Shown: one piece after another, positions 45,711 to 55,562 of the stretch
Numbering within the stretch: position 1 is the first letter of the stretch
Layout of the letters: each line of letters starts with the position of its first letter
Source of the DNA: Pohlia nutans
Lineage: Eukaryota > Streptophyta > Bryopsida > Bryales > Mniaceae
Direction: 5' to 3'
DNA length: 64,000 nucleotides
Assembly: GCA_022496805.1 (NCBI GenBank)
Contig: CM040093.1
Span: 2,501 to 66,500, forward strand
Notes under the pieces: generated by a model
Database searches by the model: none
What the model saw: only the letters and a program-made list of their open reading frames with translations
Told to the model about the DNA's origin: nothing
Position numbers and translations under genes: made by a program

Positions 45711-46981
45711 ACGCATCCCAACGTATGAAGGAAAGTAGTTACGTCCATGGCTTTTACCAAGTTCACGTACACGTTCTTCGAAAGAAGTTTCAACAAACCT
45801 AGATCACTTGCCAAGTCGGGGAACTTGTCGGACAGTTCCCACTGCTCTTCTTCTGCAATTTCGCTCGCCTTGGTAACTTTCTCCGCCAAGTGGTCGTATG
45901 AAATCATTATTTCGTCCAGAGGCATCATCTTTGACAAAGAAGTATCGCAGTTTTCCCAACGTCCATTTGGATCCCGAATTAGTGTATCCGTGTCATCCAG
46001 ACATGCGCTTTTCTCGTTCGGAGTCGAGGAACTTGGATTGCTTTGACTGACATTTCCCCCCTGAACCGTCATCACCCAGTTCGGTCCAAACTTATACTGT
46101 TCTTCGCGGTCCTCCCTGGCAATTGCATCGGACCTCAATTTTTGTTTCCCCTTTGATTCCGCACTTGCCTGAATTAGCATCGATGAGTTTTGCGACAACG
46201 GTTCCTCGCCCTCCTTACACGGAATCGATCGAGACGGGGAAGTCTTCACATCTTCGACTTTGTCCTCTAAGTCCCATTCAACTTTGACTTTTATTTCCTC
46301 CCGTTGAGCATTGACTTCGGTTTCCACCTTCGCATCCAAATTCTCCGAAGCGGGCGTGGGTAGTACTGGTAATTTGGCCTTCTTTCGTTTGACTTCCACT
46401 CGACCTGAGCTGCTCGCTGTCGACGTGCCCGGTTTCCTTAAAGAGATCAACATCTCTTTTGTGCTTGTAGATGCCGGATCATACGAATCAGGAATGTCTC
46501 GTTGCCTGTCTGCCAACTGACTTGGAGTCTTTTGAGTTGCAGGGTAATTACTCCAATCCACCTTGCGCTCCAACTTTAGTTCCGCATAAACCATTGCCAG
46601 TATATTGTAGCTGAATGTTCCTTTTGACTTCAAACGAGCCCCAAACATTGCCCTCCATACCTCTTCTGCTCGGTGAAGGAAATGATCATCAGTGCACAGC
46701 GATGGTCTGGCAGTAAAGGATTTTGACATTTGTGGTAATTATTCCCTCGGCCACAGTTTACCAATGTGGTACAGTTTGATATATTGTTTGGCATTCGTGG
46801 CAGACCAATATTCTTCCTTAAATTGTTCCCATCCTGGTTCGGCTAGAACATTTGGGTCGTCCAATACGTCATAATCGATCGCATGAGGGACCCTCTTAGG
46901 TTTATTCTTCCTAGGCCCAGCATTAGCATTCGGAGAGTGGGGTTGGTCGGGAACCTGACCTTCACGTTGGTCATCGGCCAT
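45704..46981 (-). pseudogene. Second gene of the hAT insertion, unknown, one nonsense codon
   Basis: An ATG at 46981 opens a frame that hits TAA at 46739-46741. It continues in the same frame from 46738 to the stop at 45704, about 425 codons in all. The first 120 residues contain a possible domain with aromatic and basic blocks (GWEQFKEEYWSATNAKQYI, EVWRAMFGARLKSKGTF). The middle is Ser-, Lys- and Glu-rich and probably disordered. The C-terminal 70 residues look helical (SYDHLAEKVTKASEIAEEEQ). The last codons cross the insertion border into satellite sequence. It points away from the transposase gene. No family recognised. Confidence 0.55.
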
Positions 46982-47079
46982 TGCTTTGCGATGTGTGAAT
47001 GACCTGCGTGCAGTTACCGTGACGAAGTCCCGCGACGAGGTGAATCAAGCGTGTACCCTAAACGGTGAGTAAATCCCAT

Positions 47080-47251
47080 GAAAATGTGAATTAACCGTAT
47101 GCGTAAAAATCCAGCGAGAATGTGAAAGAACCGTCTCGATAAAAAAACCGCTGCAATGTGAATGGCCCGTCCGTGTGAAAATACCGCTACAATGTGAATA
47201 AAGTGTGTAAGATGCTTATTGTGACCAACCGGTGATTGGTCACAGTAAGCA
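47080..47251. repeat. 36-bp tandem repeats and hairpin upstream of the second hAT gene
   Basis: Four units with AATGTGAA at a spacing of about 36 bp span 47080-47205. They are followed by a hairpin at 47214-47251 (GCTTATTGTGACCAA with TTGGTCACAGTAAGC, one mismatch). They lie in the presumed promoter of the minus-strand gene. Confidence 0.7.
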
Positions 47252-47344
47252 CATGACCTCTCACGCCTGTAGTAAATAAGGCCAGGAAGTCCAGCAAAGG
47301 GAATTACCAGCAACCTGATTTTAGGAGTGAGAAGTGAATAGAAA

Positions 47345-47760
47345 TGGAGACGGACGGCCCAAACCAGCCCGTCCGCCCGAACCTGCCGTCCGCCCGTCCG
47401 ATCCTAAACTGCCGTTCGATCTGCCGTCCGAACCGCACTGTCCGTCCGATCATCGCCGTCCGATGCGGCGTCGGCAGCCGTCCGGCCGACCCTAAACCTC
47501 GAACCCTAATGCGTCCGCCGTTCGGGTGCGTCCGATGCGGTCCGTCCGATGCGGTCCGTCCGTTTCTGCCGTCCGATGCAGTCCGTGCATTTCTGCCGTC
47601 CGATCCGGTGCGTCCCCTCCTGTGCGTCCGATCTAGGCCAACTTGCGCGGACGGCATATCGGACGGCACAGCGGACGGCAGACGGCACAGCGGACGGCAG
47701 ACGGCACAGCGGACGGCAGACGGCACAGCGGACGGCACAGCAGACGACCGGTGCAGTCCG
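47345..47760. repeat. GTCCG/CGGAC-rich array, internal
   Basis: Dozens of CCGTCCG or CGGACGGCA(C/G) units are packed here in both orientations, making the stretch strongly GC-rich. Long Arg/Ala/Cys-rich open frames on both strands are products of the repeat and are not genes. It resembles hAT subterminal transposase-binding repeats. Confidence 0.85.
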
Positions 47761-48058
47761 CTTGTGCAACAGCTACTTCAACGGCTAGTTCGCCGGATGG
47801 TAGTATAAACCATTTAGATTTTCTTTTGGTAAGTGCATTCAAACTCACCAGTTGTCAAGGGCTTTGGGCAACCTTTTGGTATCCCTTGCTTGACCATTAC
47901 CGAGTTTGAATGCGTGGTTGTCACATTCCGTTTGGAATATGATAACTACTGTATGTGACATACATGATACATTTTTTCGTCACACGATCACAAGGTATTG
48001 CACGCCGTCACTTAAAACTATTGGGTAGCGGAACCTAAACTCTTTTGAACCTTTCAAG

Positions 48059-51000
48059 ATGCCAAGCAATTGGGAAGATTGGTATGTGGATATAGCTCGA
48101 GGAAAAGTGAAGTGCTTATTATGTGCATCACTTTTTGCAAAGAAGGCGGGGAGGATGTTGAGTCATCTTGGATACCGGAATGCATTAGGAAACCGTGACA
48201 CTGGCGTAGGTATATGCAAGAGACTTACACCGCAGGTTAAAAGGCTCTTTCTTAATTGCAAAGGAGATCCTCCAAAGCGTCCACATCCAGATCAATCCGA
48301 TGAATGTCGCACTCCGAGAGCGGGAAATATGGACATCATGGAGCTTTGCACACCGCAATCAATGGATCGAGAGTCACGCGATGCACCACAAGAGATTTCG
48401 AATCAGAGGTCAGGTTCTAATACAAACGAAACTACCGCGAGCAGACCAGCATCCACGGGACGTGACAGCGCATCTGGCAGGGCCGACCGTCCATTGCGAC
48501 AAGCAGGAATACCAGAGGGTTTTCAGGAAGAGAAACGAAGGGAGTTAGACAAGATATGGGCAAAGTTCTTTTACAAGGCGAATATCCCTTTTTCGATAGC
48601 ACGAAATTCAACTTTCAAAGAGGCCATACGGAGGACTTCTGATTTCCGGGGACCGTACACACCACCCTCTTACAATGACTTACGGAAGAAACTCTTGGTG
48701 CAAGCCAAGAATGAGCTAGGGGCGGTCTTGCAAGGTAAAATGGCAGATAGCGTTCGCAAGTTTGGAGCCACGTTGACATTTGATGGATGGAGCTCGTGCA
48801 CAAACCAACCGTTATTCAATGCAATGATAGTGTCTGCGGTAGGAGAACATTTTTTTGGATCGGTAGATACTTCGGGACATTCGAAGACAGCAGCGTACCA
48901 AGCGTCAATCATAGAGAAGTTCATTGAAGACGTTGGATCGCAGAACGTGGTGCAAATTGCAACGGACAACACATCTGTCATGAAGGCAGCAGCGGATCTC
49001 GTGACAAACAAATATGACCACATATACTTCCAAGGATGTGCTGTTCACGCAATGAACCTGTTATTGGGGGACATCGCGAAGGCAAACTGGATAGCTCACG
49101 TGTTGAAGAAGGCCCGGACGATCGTGACGTTTATAAAGAAGAGACACATGCCTCTTGCAGTATTTCGAAAGCACGAGAAGAAGTACAGCCTAGTATTGGC
49201 AGGGAAAACTAGATTTGGATCAAATTTCATGATGGTGGATCGATTACTCAAAGTCAGACAAGCCTTAGAGCAGTCTGTGGTGGACGAACAGTGGACGTCT
49301 TATGTCGTCACACTCCGAGACAAGAGAAAGATTAAAGCGCGCACTATGTCTCGAGATGTGAGAAGGTACATACTGGACGATCACTTTTGGCAACGATGCA
49401 CTAACTTCCAGGAGGTGGTTGCACCGTTGATGTATGCACTGCGGGATTTTGATAGTGGGGAACCTGGTATGGGCAAAATTCGACACATCTTTTGTAATGT
49501 GGAGAAACACATTGAAAGGGTGAAAGATGAGTTCTTTACGTTTGACGGTGGAGAAAGCATTGATGTGGAGAAGCACTTCCGCGACCGATGGGCATTGGTT
49601 AGAACGGATTTACACGATGCGGGTGCACTTTTGAATCCGTATTTGCTACATGATAAGGAACTGGCAGACGACTTAGATGCCATCACAGCATGCAAGCGTG
49701 TGCTTGGGAAATTATGTTCTCCAGAAACATATCCGGATGTGGTGCTAGAGTTTTTGGCATTTCGTCACAAGGAACCGCCCTTCCACAATATGTTGGATCC
49801 GAAACAACAGAAGTGTTTGCCTCATGCATGGTGGGATTTTGAAGGGGCATGCGGAAAGCTCATTGCACCAATAGCACGGAGAATCCTAGCCCAAACCGTG
49901 TCATCGTCATCATGCGAACGCAATTGGAGTAGTTATTCTTTCGTGCACAACAGGTCTCGGAATCGCCTCCAACAAAAGAGGGCTGAAGATTTAGTGTACG
50001 TGTACACAAATTCGAAGCTCCTCGCAAAGGCAAAGAAAAAAGATGAGAAGAAGTGGTACAACGAAAATGTATCATCAGAGGATTCGGATTCCGCATCAGA
50101 AGAATCGGATGGAGATGATGGAGGCGATTGGGTGCGTAATGATGCATCTGACGATGATCCCTGGGCTGATGAACCTCTTGACGATTGGAGTGATCGACTC
50201 TCTCCACAAAGGCGTGAATCTTCTCCACCAAGATCTGGTCGATCAAGCCACGATGTATACGAGTTTGTTGAGGATGGAGAGGAGGGCAATCACATGCAAG
50301 CATCAAATGCCGACCATATCGGTGTGAATGTCAGAGAAGATAACAATTCAATCCCAGAGTTGGGTGAAGAAGAGGGGGACAAACGTGATGAAGATGGTGG
50401 TACAAGGATTGACTCCGTGCATGAGGGTGTTTTGAAGGACCCCAAAGATTCTGAGTTGGAGCTTTCTCCTGGGCAAAAGGCCACAATGGTGAACAATGGT
50501 CACGCCAAATGGAAAGGCATAGAGGAAGATTTTGGTCCAATTAGTAAGAGTCCGTTGAAGTTTGTAGAGAGAGATTCTCCTCGTGGTGAAGACCAAATGC
50601 AGAGGACCACCCTTGCATCTAGAGCCTTATTTGATAAATCTAAAACACCAACACCCAGAGTTCCACTTGCATCTTCAATGGCATTGGCTTCCCTTTCCAA
50701 AGCAGGGAATAAACATGTGAGAGAATCGGATGCAGATTCCGAAAGCGACGGAAATTTGCCTTTATCAGTAGCTATAATAAAAAAGCCTTCGGGTGTGCCC
50801 CCAAGGCACAATCAACGCCCAATGGAGAAGAGAACGGTGAAGGAGACACTTGTGGGCCCGAAACATATATCATCGAGTGGAGAGAAATTTGACCCAACAG
50901 CAAACGGCAACGCTAAACGAAGAAGGCTCATGCAACCATTTGCTGCTTCTCCGCCAAAGCCAGGACAGCGAGTTAAAACCCCCCTTGACGCAAGTAGATC

Positions 51001-51145
51001 CACGCGGAAAATGAAGAGTATCCAACCAGCATACAAGGAGAGAAAGGGAAACGAGTATTACTCTAACAGTGACGACGAGTCATATGATCCAGAGGATAGT
51101 AGCGGAGCAGAGGTGAAAGGAGATTCTGATTACATAGTAAATTGA
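48059..51145 (+). CDS. hAT transposase (DUF659 type), 1028 aa
   Basis: The frame is intact from the ATG at 48059. A BED-like zinc finger region opens it (VKCLLCASLFAKKAGRMLSHL). The DUF659 segment follows with ATLTFDGWSSCTNQPLF near residues 236-255, carrying the first catalytic Asp. Next come QIATDNTSVMK near 300, the CH motif GCAVHAMNLLLGD near 325, and the hAT dimerisation region SSSCERNWSSYSFVHNRSRN near 615 with the catalytic Glu. The tail of about 370 residues after it is acidic, Ser-rich and rich in basic patches, longer than in most hAT transposases. The enzyme excises and reinserts the element in the nucleus. Because it is uninterrupted, it may still be functional. Confidence 0.93.
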   Translation: MPSNWEDWYVDIARGKVKCLLCASLFAKKAGRMLSHLGYRNALGNRDTGVGICKRLTPQVKRLFLNCKGDPPKRPHPDQSDECRTPRAGNMDIMELCTPQSMDRESRDAPQEISNQRSGSNTNETTASRPASTGRDSASGRADRPLRQAGIPEGFQEEKRRELDKIWAKFFYKANIPFSIARNSTFKEAIRRTSDFRGPYTPPSYNDLRKKLLVQAKNELGAVLQGKMADSVRKFGATLTFDGWSSCTNQPLFNAMIVSAVGEHFFGSVDTSGHSKTAAYQASIIEKFIEDVGSQNVVQIATDNTSVMKAAADLVTNKYDHIYFQGCAVHAMNLLLGDIAKANWIAHVLKKARTIVTFIKKRHMPLAVFRKHEKKYSLVLAGKTRFGSNFMMVDRLLKVRQALEQSVVDEQWTSYVVTLRDKRKIKARTMSRDVRRYILDDHFWQRCTNFQEVVAPLMYALRDFDSGEPGMGKIRHIFCNVEKHIERVKDEFFTFDGGESIDVEKHFRDRWALVRTDLHDAGALLNPYLLHDKELADDLDAITACKRVLGKLCSPETYPDVVLEFLAFRHKEPPFHNMLDPKQQKCLPHAWWDFEGACGKLIAPIARRILAQTVSSSSCERNWSSYSFVHNRSRNRLQQKRAEDLVYVYTNSKLLAKAKKKDEKKWYNENVSSEDSDSASEESDGDDGGDWVRNDASDDDPWADEPLDDWSDRLSPQRRESSPPRSGRSSHDVYEFVEDGEEGNHMQASNADHIGVNVREDNNSIPELGEEEGDKRDEDGGTRIDSVHEGVLKDPKDSELELSPGQKATMVNNGHAKWKGIEEDFGPISKSPLKFVERDSPRGEDQMQRTTLASRALFDKSKTPTPRVPLASSMALASLSKAGNKHVRESDADSESDGNLPLSVAIIKKPSGVPPRHNQRPMEKRTVKETLVGPKHISSSGEKFDPTANGNAKRRRLMQPFAASPPKPGQRVKTPLDASRSTRKMKSIQPAYKERKGNEYYSNSDDESYDPEDSSGAEVKGDSDYIVN

Positions 51146-51394
51146 AAACTCAATAGCATTTCTGTATTTTCGTAGAGTATTTTTTATAAAATATTCTAGT
51201 ATTCATTATTCGATAATTGTAGATGTTTGGACAGGAAATAAATTTTATAAGTACATATTTGTACAGTGATATGTATGACATACATGAATAGATGGCAATA
51301 TTTTGCTGACGTTCCCTTTTATGAATGTTTGTTTACTTGCGAAATATAATATATATACAACTACTTTTATGTTTTATGTTTGTTGTTTTATTTT

Positions 51395-51460
51395 TATCCC
51401 GATTTACTTTATCCCGTTTTACTTTATCCCGATTTACTTTATCCCGATTTACTTTAAACC
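51395..51460. repeat. 15-bp tandem repeat ATCCCGATTTACTTT
   Basis: Four to five copies of ATCCCGATTTACTTT (one with GTTTTACTTT). An inverted copy sits at about 51783-51805, so the segment can fold back on the right subterminal region of the hAT insertion. Confidence 0.85.
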
Positions 51461-51614
51461 GTTAAACAAGGTCGCTATATTTTTAATACAAAGAAGGCCC
51501 CAGTGACTTAGTGAGATTTTATTTTGTATTTTCCTCCATTACAAATTTACAATCACCTTAGAACAGCCTGAAGTGTTGAGGGTTTAGTCCTTCACTCCTT
51601 CATAACTCCTAAAC

Positions 51615-51907
51615 CGATCTGGCCGTCCTCTAGTTGTCCGCGTGCCGTCCGCCCGCCCGGTCGTCCGCAAGGCCGTCCGCACCACCGTCCGCCAGGCCGT
51701 CCGCTCCACCGTCCGCCAGACCGACCGCTACGCTGTCCGCAAGGCCGTCCGCTAAGCCGTCTGCCAGGGTAAAAAAAGGCAGCGGATAAAGTAAATCGGG
51801 ATTTACCCAGCGGACGCTACGTCTGGCTCTTCGGTCGCTGCTGTCCGGACGTCCGGACGTCAAATCGGACGCGTTTTGGTCCAAGGACGTCCGAAGTGAC
51901 AACCCTG
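51615..51907. repeat. hAT right subterminal GTCCG array and terminus
   Basis: CCGTCCGC and related units recur about every 15 bp, followed by GTCCGGACGTCCGGACG and the terminal CGTCCGAAGTGACAACCCTG. These are expected to bind the transposase. Confidence 0.85.
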
Positions 51908-52380
51908 ATCATTTGGATGATGGTATTACATCGTGAAAGGCATATTCTATAGGTTTTTGAGCTAGAGATATATTTATATGGCAGTATCTAATATAAAACA
52001 CATGCGTTATATCATTTGGATGATGGTAGTACATCATGAAAAGCATATTCTATAGTTGTTTCAGCTCGAGATATATTTATATGGCAGTATCTAATATAAA
52101 ACACATGCGTTATATCATTTGGATGATGGTATTACATCGTGAAAGGCATATTCCATAGTTGTTTTAGCTAGAGATATATTTATATGGCAGTATCTAATAT
52201 AAAACACATGCGTAATATCATTTGGATGATGGTAGTACATCGTGAAAGGCATATTCTATAGTTTTTTGAGCTAGAGATATATTTATATGGCAGTATCTAA
52301 TATAAAACACATGCGTAATATCATTTGGATGATGGTATTACATCGTGAAAGGCATATTCTATAGTTGTTTCAGCTAGAGA
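51908..52380. repeat. 103-bp satellite array, right part
   Basis: About 4.5 further copies of the satellite resume in register after the hAT insertion, starting with the duplicated ATCATTTG. Confidence 0.95.
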
Positions 52381-54127
52381 ATGATCTATTTACATTCATT
52401 TGGTATAGAAACTCCTGTGAAAATGTGAAGTAATTCCATTGTAGAGTTTTGACTTATTATTTTTCTAACACATTCGATTAACACCGACTTTAGTTTTTTT
52501 ATTTTCAAAAATCCTAAAGTAATTTGATTGCAATGACTAGAGCTCACAAATGATCCAAATGATTTAGATTCTTTCATTAATCATTTATCAGAAGTAATAT
52601 TCATCATAAGGTTTTTTAGTTTTGTTTATCATAGGATCTTATAGTAATATTCATCATAAGATTTTATATTAATATTAATCATAGGATTTTATAGTAATAT
52701 TCATCATAAGATTTTACAGTAATATTCATCATAAGATTTTATAATAATATATATGTTTGGGGTTTATATGTAATTCAATAGTACTTCAGAACTAATTTTA
52801 ATAAAATTCTTTCCATATATAACGTGTTAAAATATTAACTGTCACCATGACCCTTTAGCCCTGGAACGCTGGCAGTTGTTTTAACGAAGAACACACGGCA
52901 GAAAGTGCTTTGGGAACCGTTTTTCATCCATCTCGTAGATGAAATTTGTAGTTGCTATCTACGTTGACAGCTTTTGCATGTACAAGGTCTCAATATTGGA
53001 TCTCAATTGGCAATTGAGTAGTAAAAATGCACCGTGATGTAGACAGTGTGTTTTAAATGTTGAGTATCTTTCTACCAAAACTCAATTTCAACCATTAAAA
53101 TGATGTGTTATGAATTTGAGCATAACTAGCAATATAAATTTCACAAGATCTCATTTCTACTACATTTTGAGTTTTGGAAAAATCTGAGATTTATGATGGT
53201 CGCAAGTTGAATATCCATTACCATAGGATGGTTATTTTTGCTACTCTTACGGTTACGGTAAAAACAATTCTACCGGGGTGATCTTCATAATTAGTTACAC
53301 CCAGGCTGTTCTAATTCCATGGAAATTCCATGGTAATAGGTCCGTTCTTTAGGGGTTAGTGCATGACTGCATGCACTCATGCATTGTGGTGCACTTCAAT
53401 GTGTACGTCGTACTCCATGAAGTACGTGCCAATACTCAATTTTTTTATAATGGTACTAAGAGTACCGGATCATCTCAAATTTGGCTCATCATTATCGTGC
53501 TTGATTTCCTCAATTGCTTCTCACCACCCTGTTTTCTCCAACGTCCTTTTGCGAATCTCCCCAGTCTTCCGCAGTCTCAACCCGTCAGTCCACTTGTGTA
53601 AACTTTTCTCCCTCATCTTCCATCCTGCATGCGCCCTGATTTTGTCGTTTTCATGCCCTCGATTTTGTCGTTTTCTTGCGCAATTGGTGGGAAGTACCGA
53701 CGCGGAGTTCTTTAAGACATTTTGGTGCGTGGGAGGTGCTGTACGGCGGCGCAGACTCTTCTATTCTTGTGTAAGTGCAATGCAGCTGGAGATTTTGCCT
53801 TCACGAGCGTTAAATTCTTGCATTGAACCCTAAATTCTAGCGGTTTAGGGTTGCAGTTTTGTTTTCTTTCTAGGATTGTTGCATTCTGCTTGAACTCCTT
53901 CTGCGCTGTCTGGGCGCATAATCAAATTGCTTCTTGGACAACAAGCTTGTCTACACGTACTTGTTTTGATTACCCTCCTTTGTTGCAATATTCTTGCTTT
54001 GTAAGTCTAATGCGTGATGCAGTTAGTAAGTCTACTGCGCGTAATCGCATTGTTAGATTCCCTATTTGTATGTCCTATGATCAGTGCATTGTTGGAGTCT
54101 GATTCAGTTCCTTCTGTACACTTCCCT
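52381..54127. other. AT-rich spacer with 26-bp tandem repeat
   Basis: At about 52595-52750 the phrase ATTCATCATAAGATTTTATAG recurs five to six times with a period near 26 bp. The rest has no supported gene. Pyrimidine-rich open frames at 53359-53833 and 53851-54102 lack family similarity. The stretch may hold the promoter or a non-coding leader exon of the gene at 54563. Confidence 0.5.
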
Positions 54128-54504
54128 CCACGGGTACATTCACAGTAACACGACCCAAGGAAACTGTAACCAGTGATTAATTTAACGGATTGTTAAACAA
54201 TAATCTTATCATATGAATTGATAATGCAATATAAATTAGTAACTACATATAACATATGTCATTATACAATATACTAAAGTTTGACAATGTTTGGGAAGTT
54301 ATTGGTACTCCAAAACGACTAAAATATGGTCGTAACCAGTCGTTAATAACGACTAAAATGTGCTAAAATGTTCAAAATATGTCGCAAAATGTCCTTAAAT
54401 TTTTCTAATATCTACATAAATTGAAGATATTATTTTCTAAGCACTCATCAAGAGTCGTTATAACTAGGCGGGGTTGGGTCGTGTTACTGTGAATGTACCC
54501 CCAC
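54128..54504. mobile_element. MITE-like element with 27-bp perfect TIRs
   Basis: A 27-bp repeat starting GGGTACATTCACAGTAAC at 54132-54158 has its exact reverse complement at 54474-54500. CCAC flanks both sides (54128-54131 and 54501-54504), a possible 4-bp duplication. The 369-bp body is AT-rich and non-coding. The superfamily is uncertain. It lies about 60 bp upstream of the start codon of the next gene. Confidence 0.85.
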
Positions 54505-54615
54505 CTCAATGTTTGCAATTTCCTGTGCAGTTTTCGGACGCTGTGCAGAGTTCTTAACAGCTATGGCAGGCACTTCATCGAGAGCGCCCACGACCGCAAG
54601 AATCTGGGAAGACCT

Positions 54616-55562
54616 GTAAGTCTCACTTACCCAGGAATTCTATGCTTATTGAAATATTTGATGCAATGATTTGGAATTGCAGTAGTTTTGTGGAATGCAC
54701 ATAATCCCTGTCGTAGTGAATGGTGAGGAAGTTTGAGTGCTCAGATTAAGGACGTTACAGTGTAACAAATTAAAGGTATTCACATCTAGGATAACGGAAA
54801 ACCTAATCCTGAACCATAAATATAAACCCTAAACCCTAATCTTGAAACTTGAAACATAAAAAGTAAACCAGAAAACCTAAACCCTTAACCCTAAACCCTA
54901 AACCGTACGGACAGTGCTAATTGCATCGGGGGATCCCTCGACGCGTTGGTACCCCCTTCCCTTCCTGTGGAAAGTGCCAGGTCCATCGGGGGATCTCTCG
55001 ATGACTTCAAAGCCCCATCCATTCTTGTGCACATTTCCAGGTCCATCGGGGGATCCCTCGACGCGTTGGTACCCCCTTTCCTTCCTGTGGAAAGTGCCAG
55101 GTCCATCGAGAGATCTCTCGATGAAGGATATAGACCCTTCCCTCCCTCTGCAAGTTTCTAGGTCCATCGAGGGATCTCTCGATGCTTTGGTACCTCCTTC
55201 CTTCTTGTTAAAAGTGCCAGGTCCATCGGGGGATCTCTCGATGACATTCAAAGCCCCTTCCCTACCTCTGAAACTTTCCGGGTCCGTCGGGGGATCCCTC
55301 GATGCGTTGGTACCCCCTTCCCATCCTGTGGATAGTGCCAGTTCCATCGGGGGATCTCTCGATGACTTCATAGCCCCTTTCCTCCCTCTGCGAATTTCGT
55401 GGTCCTTGTAGATAGTTGTTGTAGAGTAAGCTCTATGCACAGCCCCTCGTGCGTTCGACTGTATCAAAGTCATCGGGAGATCTCCCGATGATCCCAGTTG
55501 TTAAATTGTTTATGGATTTGGAGGAAGAATTTGACCAACATTGGTTTCTGGTCGTTCTGCAG
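54616..55562 (+). other. Intron 1 of the unknown gene, with palindrome array
   Basis: The intron holds CCCTAAA-like text at 54815-54905. Eight palindromes follow at a 60-bp spacing (54924, 54984, 55044, 55104, 55164, 55224, 55285, 55345), and a ninth perfect copy is at 55471-55490. Units between alternate GCGTTGGTACCCCCTTCC and GACTTCAAAGCCCC types, so the real period is about 120 bp. Long open frames across it are artefacts of the repeat. Confidence 0.85.

Larger units (their letters stand above)
45711..51907 (+). mobile_element. hAT-type insertion, 6.2 kb, two divergent genes
   Basis: The insertion splits the 103-bp satellite with an 8-bp duplication. Its right end, read inward, is CAGGGTTGTCACTTCGGACG, a typical hAT terminus. 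The left end starts ACGCATCCCAACG and shows no matching inverted repeat. GTCCG/CGGAC-rich arrays occur near the right end and between the two genes. It encodes a 1028-aa hAT transposase on plus and a second, unrecognised protein on minus. Either the left terminus is altered or the element is composite. Confidence 0.75.

Noticed and set aside
47304..47909. Several overlapping Arg/Ala/Cys-rich frames on both strands
   Set aside because: They arise from the GTCCG/CGGAC tandem motifs and have no protein-like composition.
53359..54102. Pyrimidine-rich frames upstream of the unknown gene
   Set aside because: Low-complexity composition, overlapping frames and no family resemblance; more likely promoter or leader sequence.
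54924..55364. Regular 60-bp array that resembles a CRISPR array
   Set aside because: The repeats are palindromic but the spacers are themselves repeats of two types. The array lies in a spliced intron of a eukaryotic gene with no cas genes.
54898..55473. Long open frames on both strands across the palindrome array
   Set aside because: The unit length is a multiple of three and lacks stops, so frames stay open by chance; the peptides are simple repeats.
55498..55562. Coding start at 55498 for the unknown gene
   Set aside because: There is no ATG there. The frame is explained better by an exon at 54563-54615 spliced in phase to 55563.
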